A DNA stretch of 64,000 bases from Branchiostoma floridae (lineage: Eukaryota > Chordata > Leptocardii > Amphioxiformes > Branchiostomatidae): contig NC_049993.1 in assembly GCF_000003815.2 (NCBI RefSeq), positions 4,217,555 to 4,281,554 of the forward strand, given 5' to 3'. The translations under genes and the position numbers were made by a program. Positions 1 through 11,027 of this stretch are shown piece after piece (position 1 is the first letter of the stretch; each line of letters opens with the position of its first letter). Below the pieces are notes generated by a model. The model worked only from the letters and a program-made list of their open reading frames with translations. It was not told the DNA's origin and ran no database searches.

Positions 1-116
1 CCATCTATCCATCCATCCATCCATCCATCTATCCATCCATCTATCCATCTATAGATCCATCCATCTATCCATCCATCCATCCATCCATCCATCCATCCAT
101 CCATTCATTAATTCAT
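1..116. repeat. (ATCC)n microsatellite
   Basis: Almost pure ATCC/ATCT tetranucleotide repeat running in from the left edge and degrading into ATTC near 105-125. It is a simple repeat with no gene signal. Confidence 0.95.
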
Positions 117-618
117 AAATTCATATGTGGTAGCCATGAAAATTAGTAATCTTGCAGTTTTGCTGTGAGCCAATTGAAGTTGTTGTCTGTTCAAAGGAAA
201 GAGAGGATCCCTGCAAAGGTTGTGTGCCTTTTCTCCTTCAGCTTGGCCTCTCAGCCCACATTAGTGAGGCTTGTCAGGAATGTACAATATAAATACCTGT
301 ACCCAGGCTCTGTGTCTGGGGGAACCAATATATACAGTGTGTCACTGCTTCACAGAATACACACTTCAAATCATGCATAGTTTAGAACACAGAATGAGAC
401 TGGGTGGGTTGGATTCAGTGCCCTCTTAAGTTAAGATCTCCAGCAATTTTGCTGAGCAAATTTCAACCATTCCACCCCTTGACAAAAAATCTTGATCTCA
501 GGAGATTTTTATCTAGTGATCAACAGTACAGGCAAAACGTACATAATATGAAGCAATTTGATTTGAATTTGGCCCTCAGAATGAATTTCAGAGTGTTCGA
601 ATTATTATTTCTCGGTAC

Positions 619-1051
619 TAGGGCTGGGTATCGGTACAGTGTACCGGTACAAAACCGGTTTTTCTTATTGGACCGGTCCAGAAAAACCGGACCTGAAAAA
701 ATTAGGTGGACCGGATGTTGGACCGATTAGAAAATTAACAGATTTTTTTTATCAGGCATTCATACGTTTTGGCGCTTGCAGGTGGAAGAAAATAACAAGA
801 GTGAAGTAGAGTCGAGTTTATATTAATTTCTACCACGTTTTACAGCCAATCGTACATGTGCAGTTAGCGTTGTGGGATTTTTAAACGCCATTCTAAGTCT
901 AATACTCCACCAAACAGATTTTTTTTAGTGAAATGGACCATTGGTATGAGTCATACTGAATCAGGTCCAGGTTCAGGTCCGGACCTGGACCTGATCCTCT
1001 GGACCTGAACCGGACCTGGACCTGAATTTTCTGTACCGGTACCCAGCCCTA
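619..1051. mobile_element. hAT-type MITE, copy 1 (8-bp TSD)
   Basis: The ends are inverted repeats: TAGGGCTGGGTATCGGTACA on the left and its near-exact complement ending CCCAGCCCTA on the right. The element is flanked by an exact 8-bp duplication, CTCGGTAC (611-618 and 1052-1059). An 8-bp TSD with short G-rich TIRs is the hallmark of hAT transposons. There is no transposase frame, so it is non-autonomous. The interior carries nested CCGGTCC/GGACCTG palindromic words. A second full copy lies at 21371-21798. Confidence 0.88.
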
Positions 1052-1077
1052 CTCGGTACCCTTTACCCAGTCATATA

Positions 1078-1285
1078 CTGTAATTCACTTTGTCTTCTCG
1101 GTACCAAACTTTCACGGTCTGAAAAAATTTAACTTGTTCTCGGAACTAAATGTTCACTGTCGCGGCAAGTGCACATAAAAAAAAGTCTGTAATTTATGGG
1201 TTATCAGTAATGATAAGTTCACGTTTCAGTCGTCACCGTGAAAACAGTGAACATAACAGTACAGTGAAAAAATCAGGAATTACAG
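1078..1285. mobile_element. Tc1/mariner-type MITE (family CTGTAATTC), copy 1
   Basis: This 208-bp element begins CTGTAATTCAC and ends GAATTACAG, and is flanked by TA on both sides, as expected for Tc1/mariner insertions. It contains internal GTTCACGG/CCGTGAAC inverted words. Two further copies lie at 10823-11027 (same orientation) and 38141-38356 (opposite orientation, in a DIMT1 intron). It has no coding capacity. Confidence 0.82.
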
Positions 1286-1786
1286 TATCCAAATGCTCCA
1301 ATAAAAGTTTTACAGAACAGAACATTACATAAGGCAGACAAAATTCATCCTTCATGTAGAGGCCACAGTTTATACTAAATTATAGCTGAGATGATGTTTG
1401 ATACATCCGCACATGTACAATCATGTAGGTCTTTACCAATAAACAGCATATTTCATGGCTGCCCTGTTTCTGCTTAGTGGCTGCTGATAGATCCTGTACA
1501 GACTGGTAAGAACCATGTTTATGTGGAAAGTGGTGGAAAACCGATGCTGAAACTTAGACGAAAATTCTGGCCTAACTGTATACATGATGGAATGTTGTTA
1601 GTTATGTTGAAAGTAGTTAAACAGAGCAGCTGAAGTTCTATTGTAAGAGAATAAGAATAAGGAACTTTGATGGTCACAAAACTGTGATATTTCAAAGTCT
1701 TACCATAAAGTTGACTAGAGAGGAAGGTAGACCCCATATACTGATATAGATTAGTGTCAAACACTACACTGTACAGCTGGACTATC
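1286..1786. other. unassigned sequence
   Basis: About 500 bases up to the assembly gap. I see no gene, splice-flanked exon or bounded repeat here. Confidence 0.5.
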
Positions 1787-1886
1787 NNNNNNNNNNNNNN
1801 NNNNNNNNNNNNNNNNNNNNNNNNNNNNNNNNNNNNNNNNNNNNNNNNNNNNNNNNNNNNNNNNNNNNNNNNNNNNNNNNNNNNNN
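1787..1886. other. assembly gap (100 N)
   Basis: Exactly 100 N. This round number is normally a placeholder for a gap of unknown size, so real distances across it are not known. Confidence 0.98.
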
Positions 1887-2059
1887 TTCAAGGGTTTATT
1901 CACAAAAACTTCAAATGCTAAATTTGTGCCGATATAGACAAAATGTTAAACGTTGTTCATCAACTAGACAATGAAATAAATGTACTAGACTGCCATTTTT
2001 TTGTGTCAGTGACAAATCTGGTGTATTTGCACAGGACTATGTACAAGCTGGCCACATAA

Positions 2060-2538
2060 GGTCTCATTGATGTATTACTCTGCGAGTGGGTACCCTAAAA
2101 GAGATCCGAGCCAAAAATGAACGGCTGCACGGAGGCATGTTTTTAGCGGTGAGAAATTCCCTTTTAGCCAGCGGAACTGATCTCAAAAGTTAGATTGGTG
2201 AAAGCTTATTTGTAACTGAAGAAATTAGCAGGTAAAGTTTTGCAGCCGCGCGCTAGGTCGGAGGTACACAGTCGTGGGTTCTGAGTGTTGCGGTTGTACA
2301 CTAGCAGCGAAAAAGTGCCTTTTGTGGGGATTGACTAATCGTAGTTTGTAATTGCTATAAAAAAAGTTCCTACGTATAGTTTACGTTGGCAATTTTTTCC
2401 CACGATATAGGGTAAATGTGCTTGACATAGAATGAAAAATCTGCTGAAATTTCACGTAGCTTCATTATAAACGCGCCCATTTAAACCACAAATTATAACA
2501 TAGAAGTCTATGGAAAGAGGAAACTCATCAATGAGACC
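2060..2538. mobile_element. 479-bp TIR element, copy 1 (4-bp TSD)
   Basis: The ends are perfect 13-bp inverted repeats, GGTCTCATTGATG and CATCAATGAGACC, flanked by the 4-bp duplication ATAA (2056-2059 and 2539-2542). A second copy of exactly the same length lies inverted at 46254-46732 in a CFAP57 intron, with its own 4-bp duplication. There is no open frame of note. The 4-bp TSD would fit Sola- or Chapaev-type transposons, but the TIR alone does not settle the superfamily. Confidence 0.88.
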
Positions 2539-2951
2539 ATAAGGGCATTCCAATGAGCCTGCCAGTAGATAGGCAGTCCCTGTCTTGTTATGTAAGGAAC
2601 CACCTGTCATCACCTGTCACTACAGGACCACATTGTTATGACACCTCTCCCTCCTCACTCACTCACAGCTGGGACTGCTGTACATTATCATGTCCGTCTG
2701 ACTCCAACAGGGCTTCCAACTTACCCCTCTAGCAAGATTGCATGTACAACCATGTAGGCCTTGACAAGAAATGTGCAAGAGTGCATATTGTGCCATTGAG
2801 TTGATCAGAAACAAGAAAGCTTCTGAAAAAAGCTGGCCGGTGCGTATTTTGGAAAAAGCCTGGATGTTAAACAAAATCACACGAAAAAAGAGTTTTTAAA
2901 CATCGAATTACTGAATTGGGCTTTCCATTGTCTAACAAAGAAAAAAAAAAA

Positions 2952-3030
2952 TTTAGCAAGTGGGGTTCAAACCTACGATCTACGGAAGATAGGTACCGTG
3001 CTGTAGACCGTTCGGCCACGCTGGCTCGAT
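2952..3030 (-). repeat. tRNA-derived SINE head or tRNA pseudogene
   Basis: Read on the minus strand, this stretch has a box A-like GTGGCCGAACGG (3008-3019) followed about 35 bases later by a box B-like GGTTTGAACCC (2963-2973). The spacing is that of a Leu/Ser-type tRNA. An A-rich run lies at 2938-2951. There is no clean acceptor stem, so it is more likely a SINE head or tRNA-derived remnant than a working tRNA gene. Confidence 0.5.
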
Positions 3031-3061
3031 TATGCAATAGCACGTATAGAAGGGCTATTTG

Positions 3062-3104
3062 GTTAAAGTGACCGATCCATGCATCCATCCATGCATCCAT
3101 GCAA
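3062..3104. repeat. ATCC/GCATCC simple repeat
   Basis: Short tandem array of ATCC and ATGC words, related to the microsatellite at the left edge of the window. Confidence 0.7.
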
Positions 3105-3240
3105 CCGCTTCTCCCGTCTCATAGCCGGTGCTATGCACCGGCAAAAAATATTGTAGAGTTGTTGAAAAATGATAACTTAAATGTGAAATCTGTTTTTTCT
3201 TAAATATTTACAATATTGTATAATCTTGAAATAAAGAAGA
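3105..3240 (+). other. possible retrotransposon 3' tail with hairpin
   Basis: A perfect 8-bp stem with a 3-base loop (GCCGGTGC TAT GCACCGGC, 3124-3142) is followed by A-rich sequence and an AATAAA signal at 3230-3235. A hairpin close to an AATAAA resembles LINE 3' ends, such as the better supported one at 45598-45985. No coding part is attached, so this is inference. Confidence 0.3.
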
Positions 3241-6200
3241 CTCTCTCTTTTCAATTCTCTCTCTTTATACCCATCAATTCTGTATTGCGCTGTCCTTTTA
3301 AATTACCAAGTGGATACTAAAAAATTGGACACTAAAGCTATTTCAGATATGTATGCTGCTTTTCCAAACCAGTGTTTCATAGATGATCATGGTATATAGG
3401 ATGGTATAGAAAAACAATGACTATCTTGGGCACTGCTCCAGTATTATCTTAAAAGGCTGGGAGGGACACCTTTCAGACTTTGATCTATGTTTTTCACAGC
3501 TTTGTGTCTTTCACTGGATCCCTCCCAATCTTCAATCTTACATGTTTGTAAAACCCAACACCAGTGCAGCCTTTGTTACTGTACTGCAGTAGCGTAAGAG
3601 TTGACAGAAGTCCACATGTCAGCCTGAACTTTATACTATAAACTGTTACTAGCACAAAGGCCAGTTTATTTCCTCAGTATTAGAGTTACAGGAAGGTCAC
3701 TGAACCTGAGGTGACATGAGACAGCTGTGAGCTAAGACTACATGTATATATATATATATATCATTGTGCTATACAGTATTAGTATACTCTGTACTTTTTA
3801 TGTAGAATGACAGTAAGACTATTTTCTATTAGTAAGTCTTTTCATAGTACATGTAGTTTATTTTTCAGTCTTCTGGAAGAAAAATTAGAAAAATAGTTTA
3901 TGAACTATCAAGTTGATTGATGAAGTATTAACTTTCTGTGTGGAGGACAAGAAGTAAAATTGGCAAAGTTTGCAAAGGAGTGAGCCAAGGTGAGCCAGAC
4001 ATCTGTGACTTGTATACAACTAACAAATCTGGTCATGCCAAATCAGTGGTTTTTGGCAGTGTAGCTGTACAATTGCTTCAAGAGATTTATGTACTTCGTG
4101 TGCTTTCTTTCCTTCTCCAAAAACACTTTCTGATCTATTTTAAGACAAAGAGTACAGAGATTTTTCTTACTTCTCAATTTCTTGGAATTTGTGGTATGAT
4201 ATCTATTCTGATTTTTCACCCAACAATCTCTATATGGCTGCGGTATTTCTGTACTTAAATGTTTTTTTGTTTTTGTTTTTATTCTGTTTTCTTTAGCCAG
4301 GGTAGCCCAACTCAGTGTATCACACTGCTTTACAGTGGGGCCCTGGAAATGTATGTATTTTGTTTTTTCCGTTTACCAACAAACCAACATCAATAGGTAA
4401 TTTTACGAGAATTAAAAACTTGAGAAATTCACAAATCAGCATCACTACTCACTACTCATGAGTGACTCTCTACTTATATAGATAAGAACAGATACGAATC
4501 ATCTTTGTTCATGTAACTCTTTTCAGCATAAACTGTGATGTATCCAATCCTTTGGTTAGTCAGCCAATGACATCATGTCAATATGAGGTCATTGAAGTTG
4601 TCTTAAGAATCTAAAAAGCAAAAGTAAAAGAGGATTTCTCACAAATGATAGCTTATGAAGTCATCCTCACTGAGCGTAAAGATGACTCAACCCAAGAAAG
4701 TGATGTCTTCAGTACTGATGATTAAGATATAGTCATATCAGAGTGAGTCAGGCTTATGCTCTGTTACCTCTATGAAGGTTAGACATCCAGGTAATAAGAT
4801 ATGTCAAAAAGCACTTACTCAAAACAAGCAACTGGATATGATTTTGGAAATGGTACAAAATAATTGTTTTACTGTTTCCAAAATCATTTCCAGTTGCTCA
4901 AAAGTTAAAACTGCATTTTGGCTATCTTATGCTCTGTTGTCCTGACAGGGTAAGGGTACATAATTGTACAATTGTAGGAGATTAAATGTTTTGACTTAAC
5001 ATACAATATCAAGATTTTGATAGAAAAAGGAATCAAATCTCCATTCTTTACACAACACTCATGCCGTAGTTGTACAAACATTGAGTTTCTTATAAAGTAA
5101 AGTGTCAGATGAAGATTTAATAGGTTGGAATTGGGACAGTTTACAACAGCATTATCAGAGGAAATGATGGGATAGAACTTGTTGGTGCTGGAGCCTTGTC
5201 AATACATTGATAAAGCCAGCAAAATGGTCCTTCTGATAACTATATTGAAACACCAGAGAGTCAAAATCAAGAACAGCCTCAGAATTCTAACCCATTATCC
5301 ATTCTGTCAATGTGTTAACCTTAGGTTGTCTTTCAGCTGTTTCCAATTGGGCTGACATATTTGTAACACTGTTGGAGTATGCATGGTCACAGGGAAGGGC
5401 AACCTTGGTGTCAGACTGTTTTGGAGACTGACACCAGCCCCCTCAAAAATGATATAATTCCAAGTCTTAGGGCTCAGGGGGCATTTGTGCTTTAAAATTC
5501 ACAGTGGGCACATACAGTGCATTGTTGACAGAAAATCTGTATTGTTTGCATTGTGATTATTTTGTAGTAGAGAGTTCACAAACATAAAACCACAGATACT
5601 TCAAGATTTACATCTACCCTACAGTAGTATACTAATAGATAAATTAGGTTTGCTGGCAGTAAATGTATATGCACCAGTATTATGCACACTACATTTGCAC
5701 CAAAGCTTGAAGGGAATTTTGCAATCGCACAATTCTAGGGCCTTGTAGTATACATGTATGACATTGATTGTATAGATTGATACATTGCCACTTATTATAC
5801 TCACTTAATCATGGTTTGTGGCACACAAAATGGTGAGTATAGCCTGCACAAGTGGTAATCATTCTGACTGAGAAGAACTGAAGATGAAAGGGGATGGAAG
5901 GTTCAGACCAGGGTCACGTCTAATCCAGTTTCAGCTCCCACTATCAAGTTCAGCTCACACTGGCCATCTGATTTGTGTTTTCCTCATGTAAGAGGCTCAT
6001 CTTTGGATTAATCTATGACCACCAAAATAGCAGCACATTTTTGGCACCACTTCAGTTGACATAAACCTGTTCCTCGTGTTCATGTCATTGGTCAAATTGC
6101 AGTGTTTTCTTTTTCCTTTACAAAATATGCACCTGTTGCTTGGTTTCAATTTGTTCAAAGTATGCCCTGGAGGGGGCCAATTGACTCCTATTTGGAAATT

Positions 6201-6851
6201 TTGATATGACAAGTGTCAGGTCATATTTCTCTTCCTGGCAGAAAGAAATGGCATTAGTGTCATCATCAGCTTATTGCTTAATGAGGTCATGAAAGTGCAC
6301 AGTACGAAACAGGATATCATGATTTTGCTGTAGATCACTACCCAGAAGTAAGAAATGTTCAGATATTTATCACAATATTTTGGTATTGCTACATGTTCAT
6401 CCTTTTTGCACTTTTCATTGTACTTTATAAGAAATTGTAAAGACGATAGTGAAAGGTGTGCTTCTCTGTTATCCAGGAGTGAGCCAGCTGGGTACATCTG
6501 TGTGGAGGTTCTAGGGGAGTTTGGGAATGTTTCGGAATGTATAGGAAGTTGTGTTTCTATTGAGTGCCAAAGGCTGGCCACATTTCTCTTTTATAGTAAA
6601 GACTAACAATAACAACACTTATTGCTTTAGTCTAAAAACATTTGCATCTAGAGGTCTGTACATGTGGTGACACAAAGCATAGTAAACTACATTGTACAGT
6701 TTCTAGACCTACATTGTAATCAAGGCAGAAAACTCTTAACCTTTTGGGAAGATACAAGACAATTCGGGTGGATATTATACAGCCTGTTGAGTGTTCCGGT
6801 AGTCACAGAAAAGGAATAAACATACAATGTACAGAACTCGGTTTGGTTGAT
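3241..6851. other. unassigned AT-rich sequence
   Basis: No conserved exon is recognisable on either strand; the open frames present show no familiar motif and no splice-site context. It contains a (TA)n run at about 3744-3760 and an imperfect inverted pair near 4825-4905 built on the words ATGATTTTGGAAA and TTTCCAAAATCAT. The phrase TTTCCAAAATCATATCCAG recurs at about 23530, so it is a dispersed repeat. Confidence 0.5.
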
Positions 6852-6860
6852 TGGTTGGTT

Positions 6861-6970
6861 TAGCCTGGTATCCAGCCGTATTATAGCTCCCGAGTCTCTT
6901 CTCTCCTCTTCGTAATTGTGAAGAGGAGAGAAGAGACTCGGGAGCTATATTATGGCTGGATACCAGGCTA
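6861..6970. mobile_element. foldback MITE, TAGCCTGG family, near-perfect hairpin (9-bp TSD)
   Basis: Two arms of about 50 bp, starting TAGCCTGGTATCCAGCC and ending with its complement, pair almost perfectly around a loop of about 8 bases near 6912. The element is flanked by TGGTTGGTT at 6852-6860 and 6971-6979, a 9-bp duplication although the local sequence is itself TGG-rich. Two related elements (17171-17263 and 19067-19143) share the TAGCCTG terminus and have exact 9-bp duplications in non-repetitive flanks. A 9-bp TSD points to Mutator-like transposition. Confidence 0.85.
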
Positions 6971-6979
6971 TGGTTGGTT

Positions 6980-9027
6980 GGTAGATCAGGATGAAACTTT
7001 CAAAAAGTCCTTTTAACAATTTGAAGTATCTAAACATGTACACCAGGGAACATAAACACTGTGAACAGTGACGCACCCTTGAGAATATTGATGGACAGGT
7101 AGCCATGGAAGCAGTTAATGTCAATCACTGCAGACTCAATTCTTAAGATACACCATCAGGGAAGACAGTTTGATGAAAGGTCCTATGATGTGTTTATGGA
7201 TATGGCTGGTGGTAGGTATCAAACCACAAGAGATAGTTGCAAGCTTAAGGATCCCCATCTGGTTAGGGAACTAACACAATGTATACAGAGACATTTCTGT
7301 ACTCAGGGGCTGTATGTTGATATGATAATCTAATCTGTGAAGCTGATAGTGATAAGTCACCACCTGACTTTGGATATCAAAATGCAGCTGAATGTGTATT
7401 TCATTGAAGCCATGATAGAGGAACCTTTTTACAGGTTTGTCAACAAAAATGTTGGTGATTTTAATAAAGTTTAAAGTTTTTAAAGTTTAAATGTTGACTG
7501 TTGTATTAAGGTTCTTTAAGTCAGTATGTACAGAAAGTAGTCATTTCCTTACTTGTGCCGAGTGGACCAAGCTTGTTCAAACTTCTTTCGGCATGTCGAC
7601 AATTGCAGAAATTACATCCCTATAGATCAAAGGAGGGGGGACTCGCAGTAATGTGTGCGATAAGCCGGCTGGCAGCGGAGTGGTACAGATAGGAAACACT
7701 CCTGTCAACAGTAGTTATAGCAGAACTGTGATCAGGCTGTCCATACACCCACAGGTCGCTCCGAAACATTCCTGTGGATTCCCCTGTTTGTACTACACGC
7801 GCGCCGAGGAGTAAGGTAGGGAGAACAAAGCGTGGGCTAAGCCGCATCTCAGACTGTAAGAAAATAAGTACCGCTTTTGATGTACCCCTGCCCTCTCCAG
7901 TGGACAAGCACTCCAGTCATGCTTTACAAGCTACACCAAACAATTAGGCTCTTAACCCCCTTGGAAAGCCAATAGTTAGTAAGGATGATAGCGGTGGAAT
8001 GTTGGAATTCTCTACAGAAAAATGTGGAAGAAAAGTAAGAGGTTAAGTGCAGTCATTAGAGTAGGTCAATGGCTAGTTGTCCACAAGAAAAACGAAACCA
8101 AAGGATTCCATTCACAAAGAAAAGGGACAAGAAGCCCTTTTTATGAGATGCTCAATTATAGATAGTTGTCTGTCTATTGTAAAAAAAAAGTGTCAAAGGC
8201 TGGTGAAAGTTTCTGAATGCTCGTTTCAAAACGAGGAACATAAAGACAAAGTAATTAACTCACACAACTTTCTAAGACATAGTCCATTATAAAGCACAAA
8301 CTTCATAGGACTCTCAATCAGGTTGAGAAGTAGAATTATTCTCTATTCCTTAATGGTCCATCCAATGAGCCAGTGTCTTGGCATTTCAGGGAATGACCAA
8401 TATGTTCCTGACTCCCTGAGGACAATGTGTGCTGCACAGAAACATGTTTCATGCAGGTGAAACATGTGTATCCACTAGCCACACTAGTGACCCATGGTTC
8501 CTCCAGACATGTTAGTCCCCACTGGGAAATAAAACTTTTCATGGCCAGCTCCAAAAGCATTAGCTTTGAAACAGGGTTCTACCAATGTGTAATGGATGTG
8601 TACTAATCTTTTGAGGGCCGAATTCTCAAAAAAACCCACTTCAACCCTTTTAATTGGTCCCAGTCTAAACAGGATACAATGTACAAGATCTACAGCTTGT
8701 AGAGCAGGAGATAACCTTTTTTAAGTTATCAGGGAACAGGTCAGTTGTCCTGTTTGTCTTACCTGCGTCAAAAATGTTAGCTTTTTAAGAAGAAACAGAA
8801 GAAGGGCAACTTTGAAGTTACTAAATCAACAGGACAAGATGATTATCTGAAAGTACTAATTGCACTGCAGGTCTGAATGTGTTGTTTTTCTTTGCTAGCA
8901 CAACAGAAAGGCGTTTTCTTCCTTAAGTGGAGGTGCGTGTATGTTTTGTCGAGTATGTTTTGTTTGCTGGAGAGAGTGTAAACACTGAACGTAGACATAT
9001 CAGAGGGAGGCAGAAGTTGTTAATTAC
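6980..9027. other. unassigned sequence left of the secreted-protein exon
   Basis: The remaining exons of the minus-strand gene at 9028-9652 should lie on this side, but I find no fibrinogen-like exon here. The CpG-richer stretch 7600-7910 has a 95-codon minus-strand frame without recognisable motifs. Nothing else can be supported. Confidence 0.5.
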
Positions 9028-9652
9028 CTGTGAGGAGTTGTGAAACCTCGTTAAGCCTGGTCTGCAGGGTGGTGACAACCTCGTTAAGATGATCGACTGT
9101 CTGGCGTACACCTCTCAGCTGAATCAGCTCAAACTCGCTCATCACCACAACCTCCTCCAACTCTCGGTTCTTCCCTTTCAGACGCTCCAGCTCCAGGGTC
9201 TGGTTTAGGAGCTGGATCTCGAGGTTTTTCACTTTTACGTCTTGTTCAAGTGAACGGATCTCCATCATAGCTGTGGCGTTCACCATGTCCTTGTGCATGT
9301 TTGCGCTCCAGAGTTGTCGGTCTTCGCGGTACCGGCTAAACTGGTGCCGTAGACGGTTTGTCTTGTCCGACGTCTTCTTGACGTCTCTCTTCATCTCAGT
9401 CAGGATCTGGGCGGATGGCGAACTTTGGCAAGACGAGTCCCTCTCGTTTTTGGGCACCACAAATGTGTAGCTGCAGGCACCACTCTGAGCCTGTGTGTTA
9501 CAGACCTGGGTGCACTGTTGACCCCTCAGTACATCCACTCTGTTCTGTGCCCGAGCACTGTTCTGTCCGACCAACAATAAAATATTGCTGAAGAGCACCA
9601 CAACCTTGCACACAGCCAGCATGATGTCAGGTCCAGGCAATGCCACTGCCAC
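9028..9652 (-). CDS. angiopoietin-like secreted coiled-coil protein, N-terminal exon (partial)
   Basis: The exon encodes about 208 residues on the minus strand. A first Met is at 9652; an in-frame Met at 9622 starts a better signal peptide (MLAVCKVVVLFSNILLLVG). After the signal come four Cys and the motif GACSYTFVVP with a following Cys, very like the CAYTFILPE/CSYTFLVP motif near the start of angiopoietins and ANGPTL proteins. From about residue 85 to the end the protein is a heptad-rich coiled coil (for example LERLKGKNRELEEVV), again as in that family, where it drives oligomerisation. The exon ends in phase 1 at a good donor, CACAG|GTAATT (donor GT at 9026-9027). The C-terminal domain, fibrinogen-like if the family call is right, is not visible in the window. 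Another secreted coiled-coil family (for example olfactomedin-like) remains possible. The gene is therefore partial as seen, with its 3' part at lower coordinates or beyond the left edge. Confidence 0.6.
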
Positions 9653-10820
9653 CTTCTATCACAATGAAAAAGTCCGCCAAGATTTACCCCTTCAATCTCC
9701 TCTTCTGAGGTCGTGACTCACCACCCGGTGTGCGGTTAGAGACCCAGTGTTGGCCTGCCCTACTTGCCTGTGGAAGACCCTGCTGTTGTCCAGCCCCTTG
9801 TCCTGCCAGAACTAATTCCCTGGCACCATGTGGGGAGCTTGTCCTGGAATTGTGAACAAACAATTAGTAGTGGTTGAGTGGACAGCAGGTTAGTCACTCT
9901 CAGCCTGGCCCTGTTGACTCACTGTTTGATACAGGCTGGGCAAAATCATTTATCTGGTTGTCATACCAGGAAAATCTTTTCCGTGATCTTGGTGAGTGAC
10001 TCAGCTGTGATTGATTTTGCTACCCTGAATGATGTTTTATTCTATGTTCATAGGACATAACAACCTATTTTATGATGATGATCTTCAACATCTTGTTAAT
10101 GATATGCAAAGCAGGAAAGGTTTTTTAAAGGGATGAGAAACATCCCAACTTTGGAAGGAATAAAAAAATATGTCTTTCATAAAGTCAATTTGCCAAGACG
10201 TTTAAAAGGCTCTCTCCTATTATAGTGATATTCACTTGATAGATGCATGTATGCATTGATAGATAGAATTTGTGTTAAATCTTAAAGACTAAATGGGTTC
10301 TCGTTTCTGAAATTTTCAAAGTAAATAAACCCTGGCTGGTTTGTTGACTTCCCCTTTCTGTTGCTGTACGCTGGGTCTGAGTCAGCGTACCTTTAATGTG
10401 GTGGAGGCAGATTGCTACTTCCCTCACATCCTCCTGTTTGTTATTGATCTCAATCAGTTCCTTCCTCCTCTCTTCTGCTTACGCATCACATCACACCCAC
10501 GTTTTCCACTGAAGAAAATAACTGATAATCTCTGATATATTCCTGTCTGAGCCAGCCATCCATGTGGTGATGATTGTTCCCCTGTTTCCCTGAGACCATG
10601 TCATTAAGGTAATGAGGAGAAGGGTTCCCCTAAAGCCTGGTCAGGGGTCGGTCCACTCATGCACCATTTCCTCCTATAACAGCCAATGAGGAGGAAGAAC
10701 CTCTGTCCGACCATGACCTGTAGATTATAGCCTTGCCTAAAGCCCTGCTGTTCATCTCACCAAGATGTGCGTCATTCTCAATTCTGTAGGGAGGCTGCTG
10801 TAGCACTGGGCACTACTTAA
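9653..10820. other. upstream region of the minus-strand secreted-protein gene
   Basis: This holds the 5' flank of the gene at 9028-9652. I see no clear TATA box or other gene; the open frames lack recognisable motifs. Confidence 0.4.
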
Positions 10821-10822
10821 TA

Positions 10823-11027
10823 CTGTAGTTCACTTTGTCTTCTCCGAGGTACCAAACTTTCACGGTCTGAGAAAATTTGACTTGTTCTCTGAACTAAATG
10901 TTCACGATAGCAGCAGGTGCGCATAAAAAAAGTCTGTGAATTATTTGTTATCTGTAATGATAAGTTCACGTTACAGTCGTCACAGTGAAAACCGTGAACA
11001 GTACAGTGAAAAAATCATGAATTACAG
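10823..11027. mobile_element. Tc1/mariner-type MITE (family CTGTAATTC), copy 2
   Basis: Starts CTGTAGTTCAC, ends GAATTACAG and is flanked by TA on both sides. It is collinear with the element at 1078-1285, sharing internal words such as CCAAACTTTCACGGTCTGA. Confidence 0.82.

Noticed and set aside
2952..3030. Functional tRNA-Leu or tRNA-Ser gene
   Set aside because: Boxes A and B are present, but the acceptor stem does not close and an A-rich tail is adjacent, so a SINE or pseudogene is more likely.
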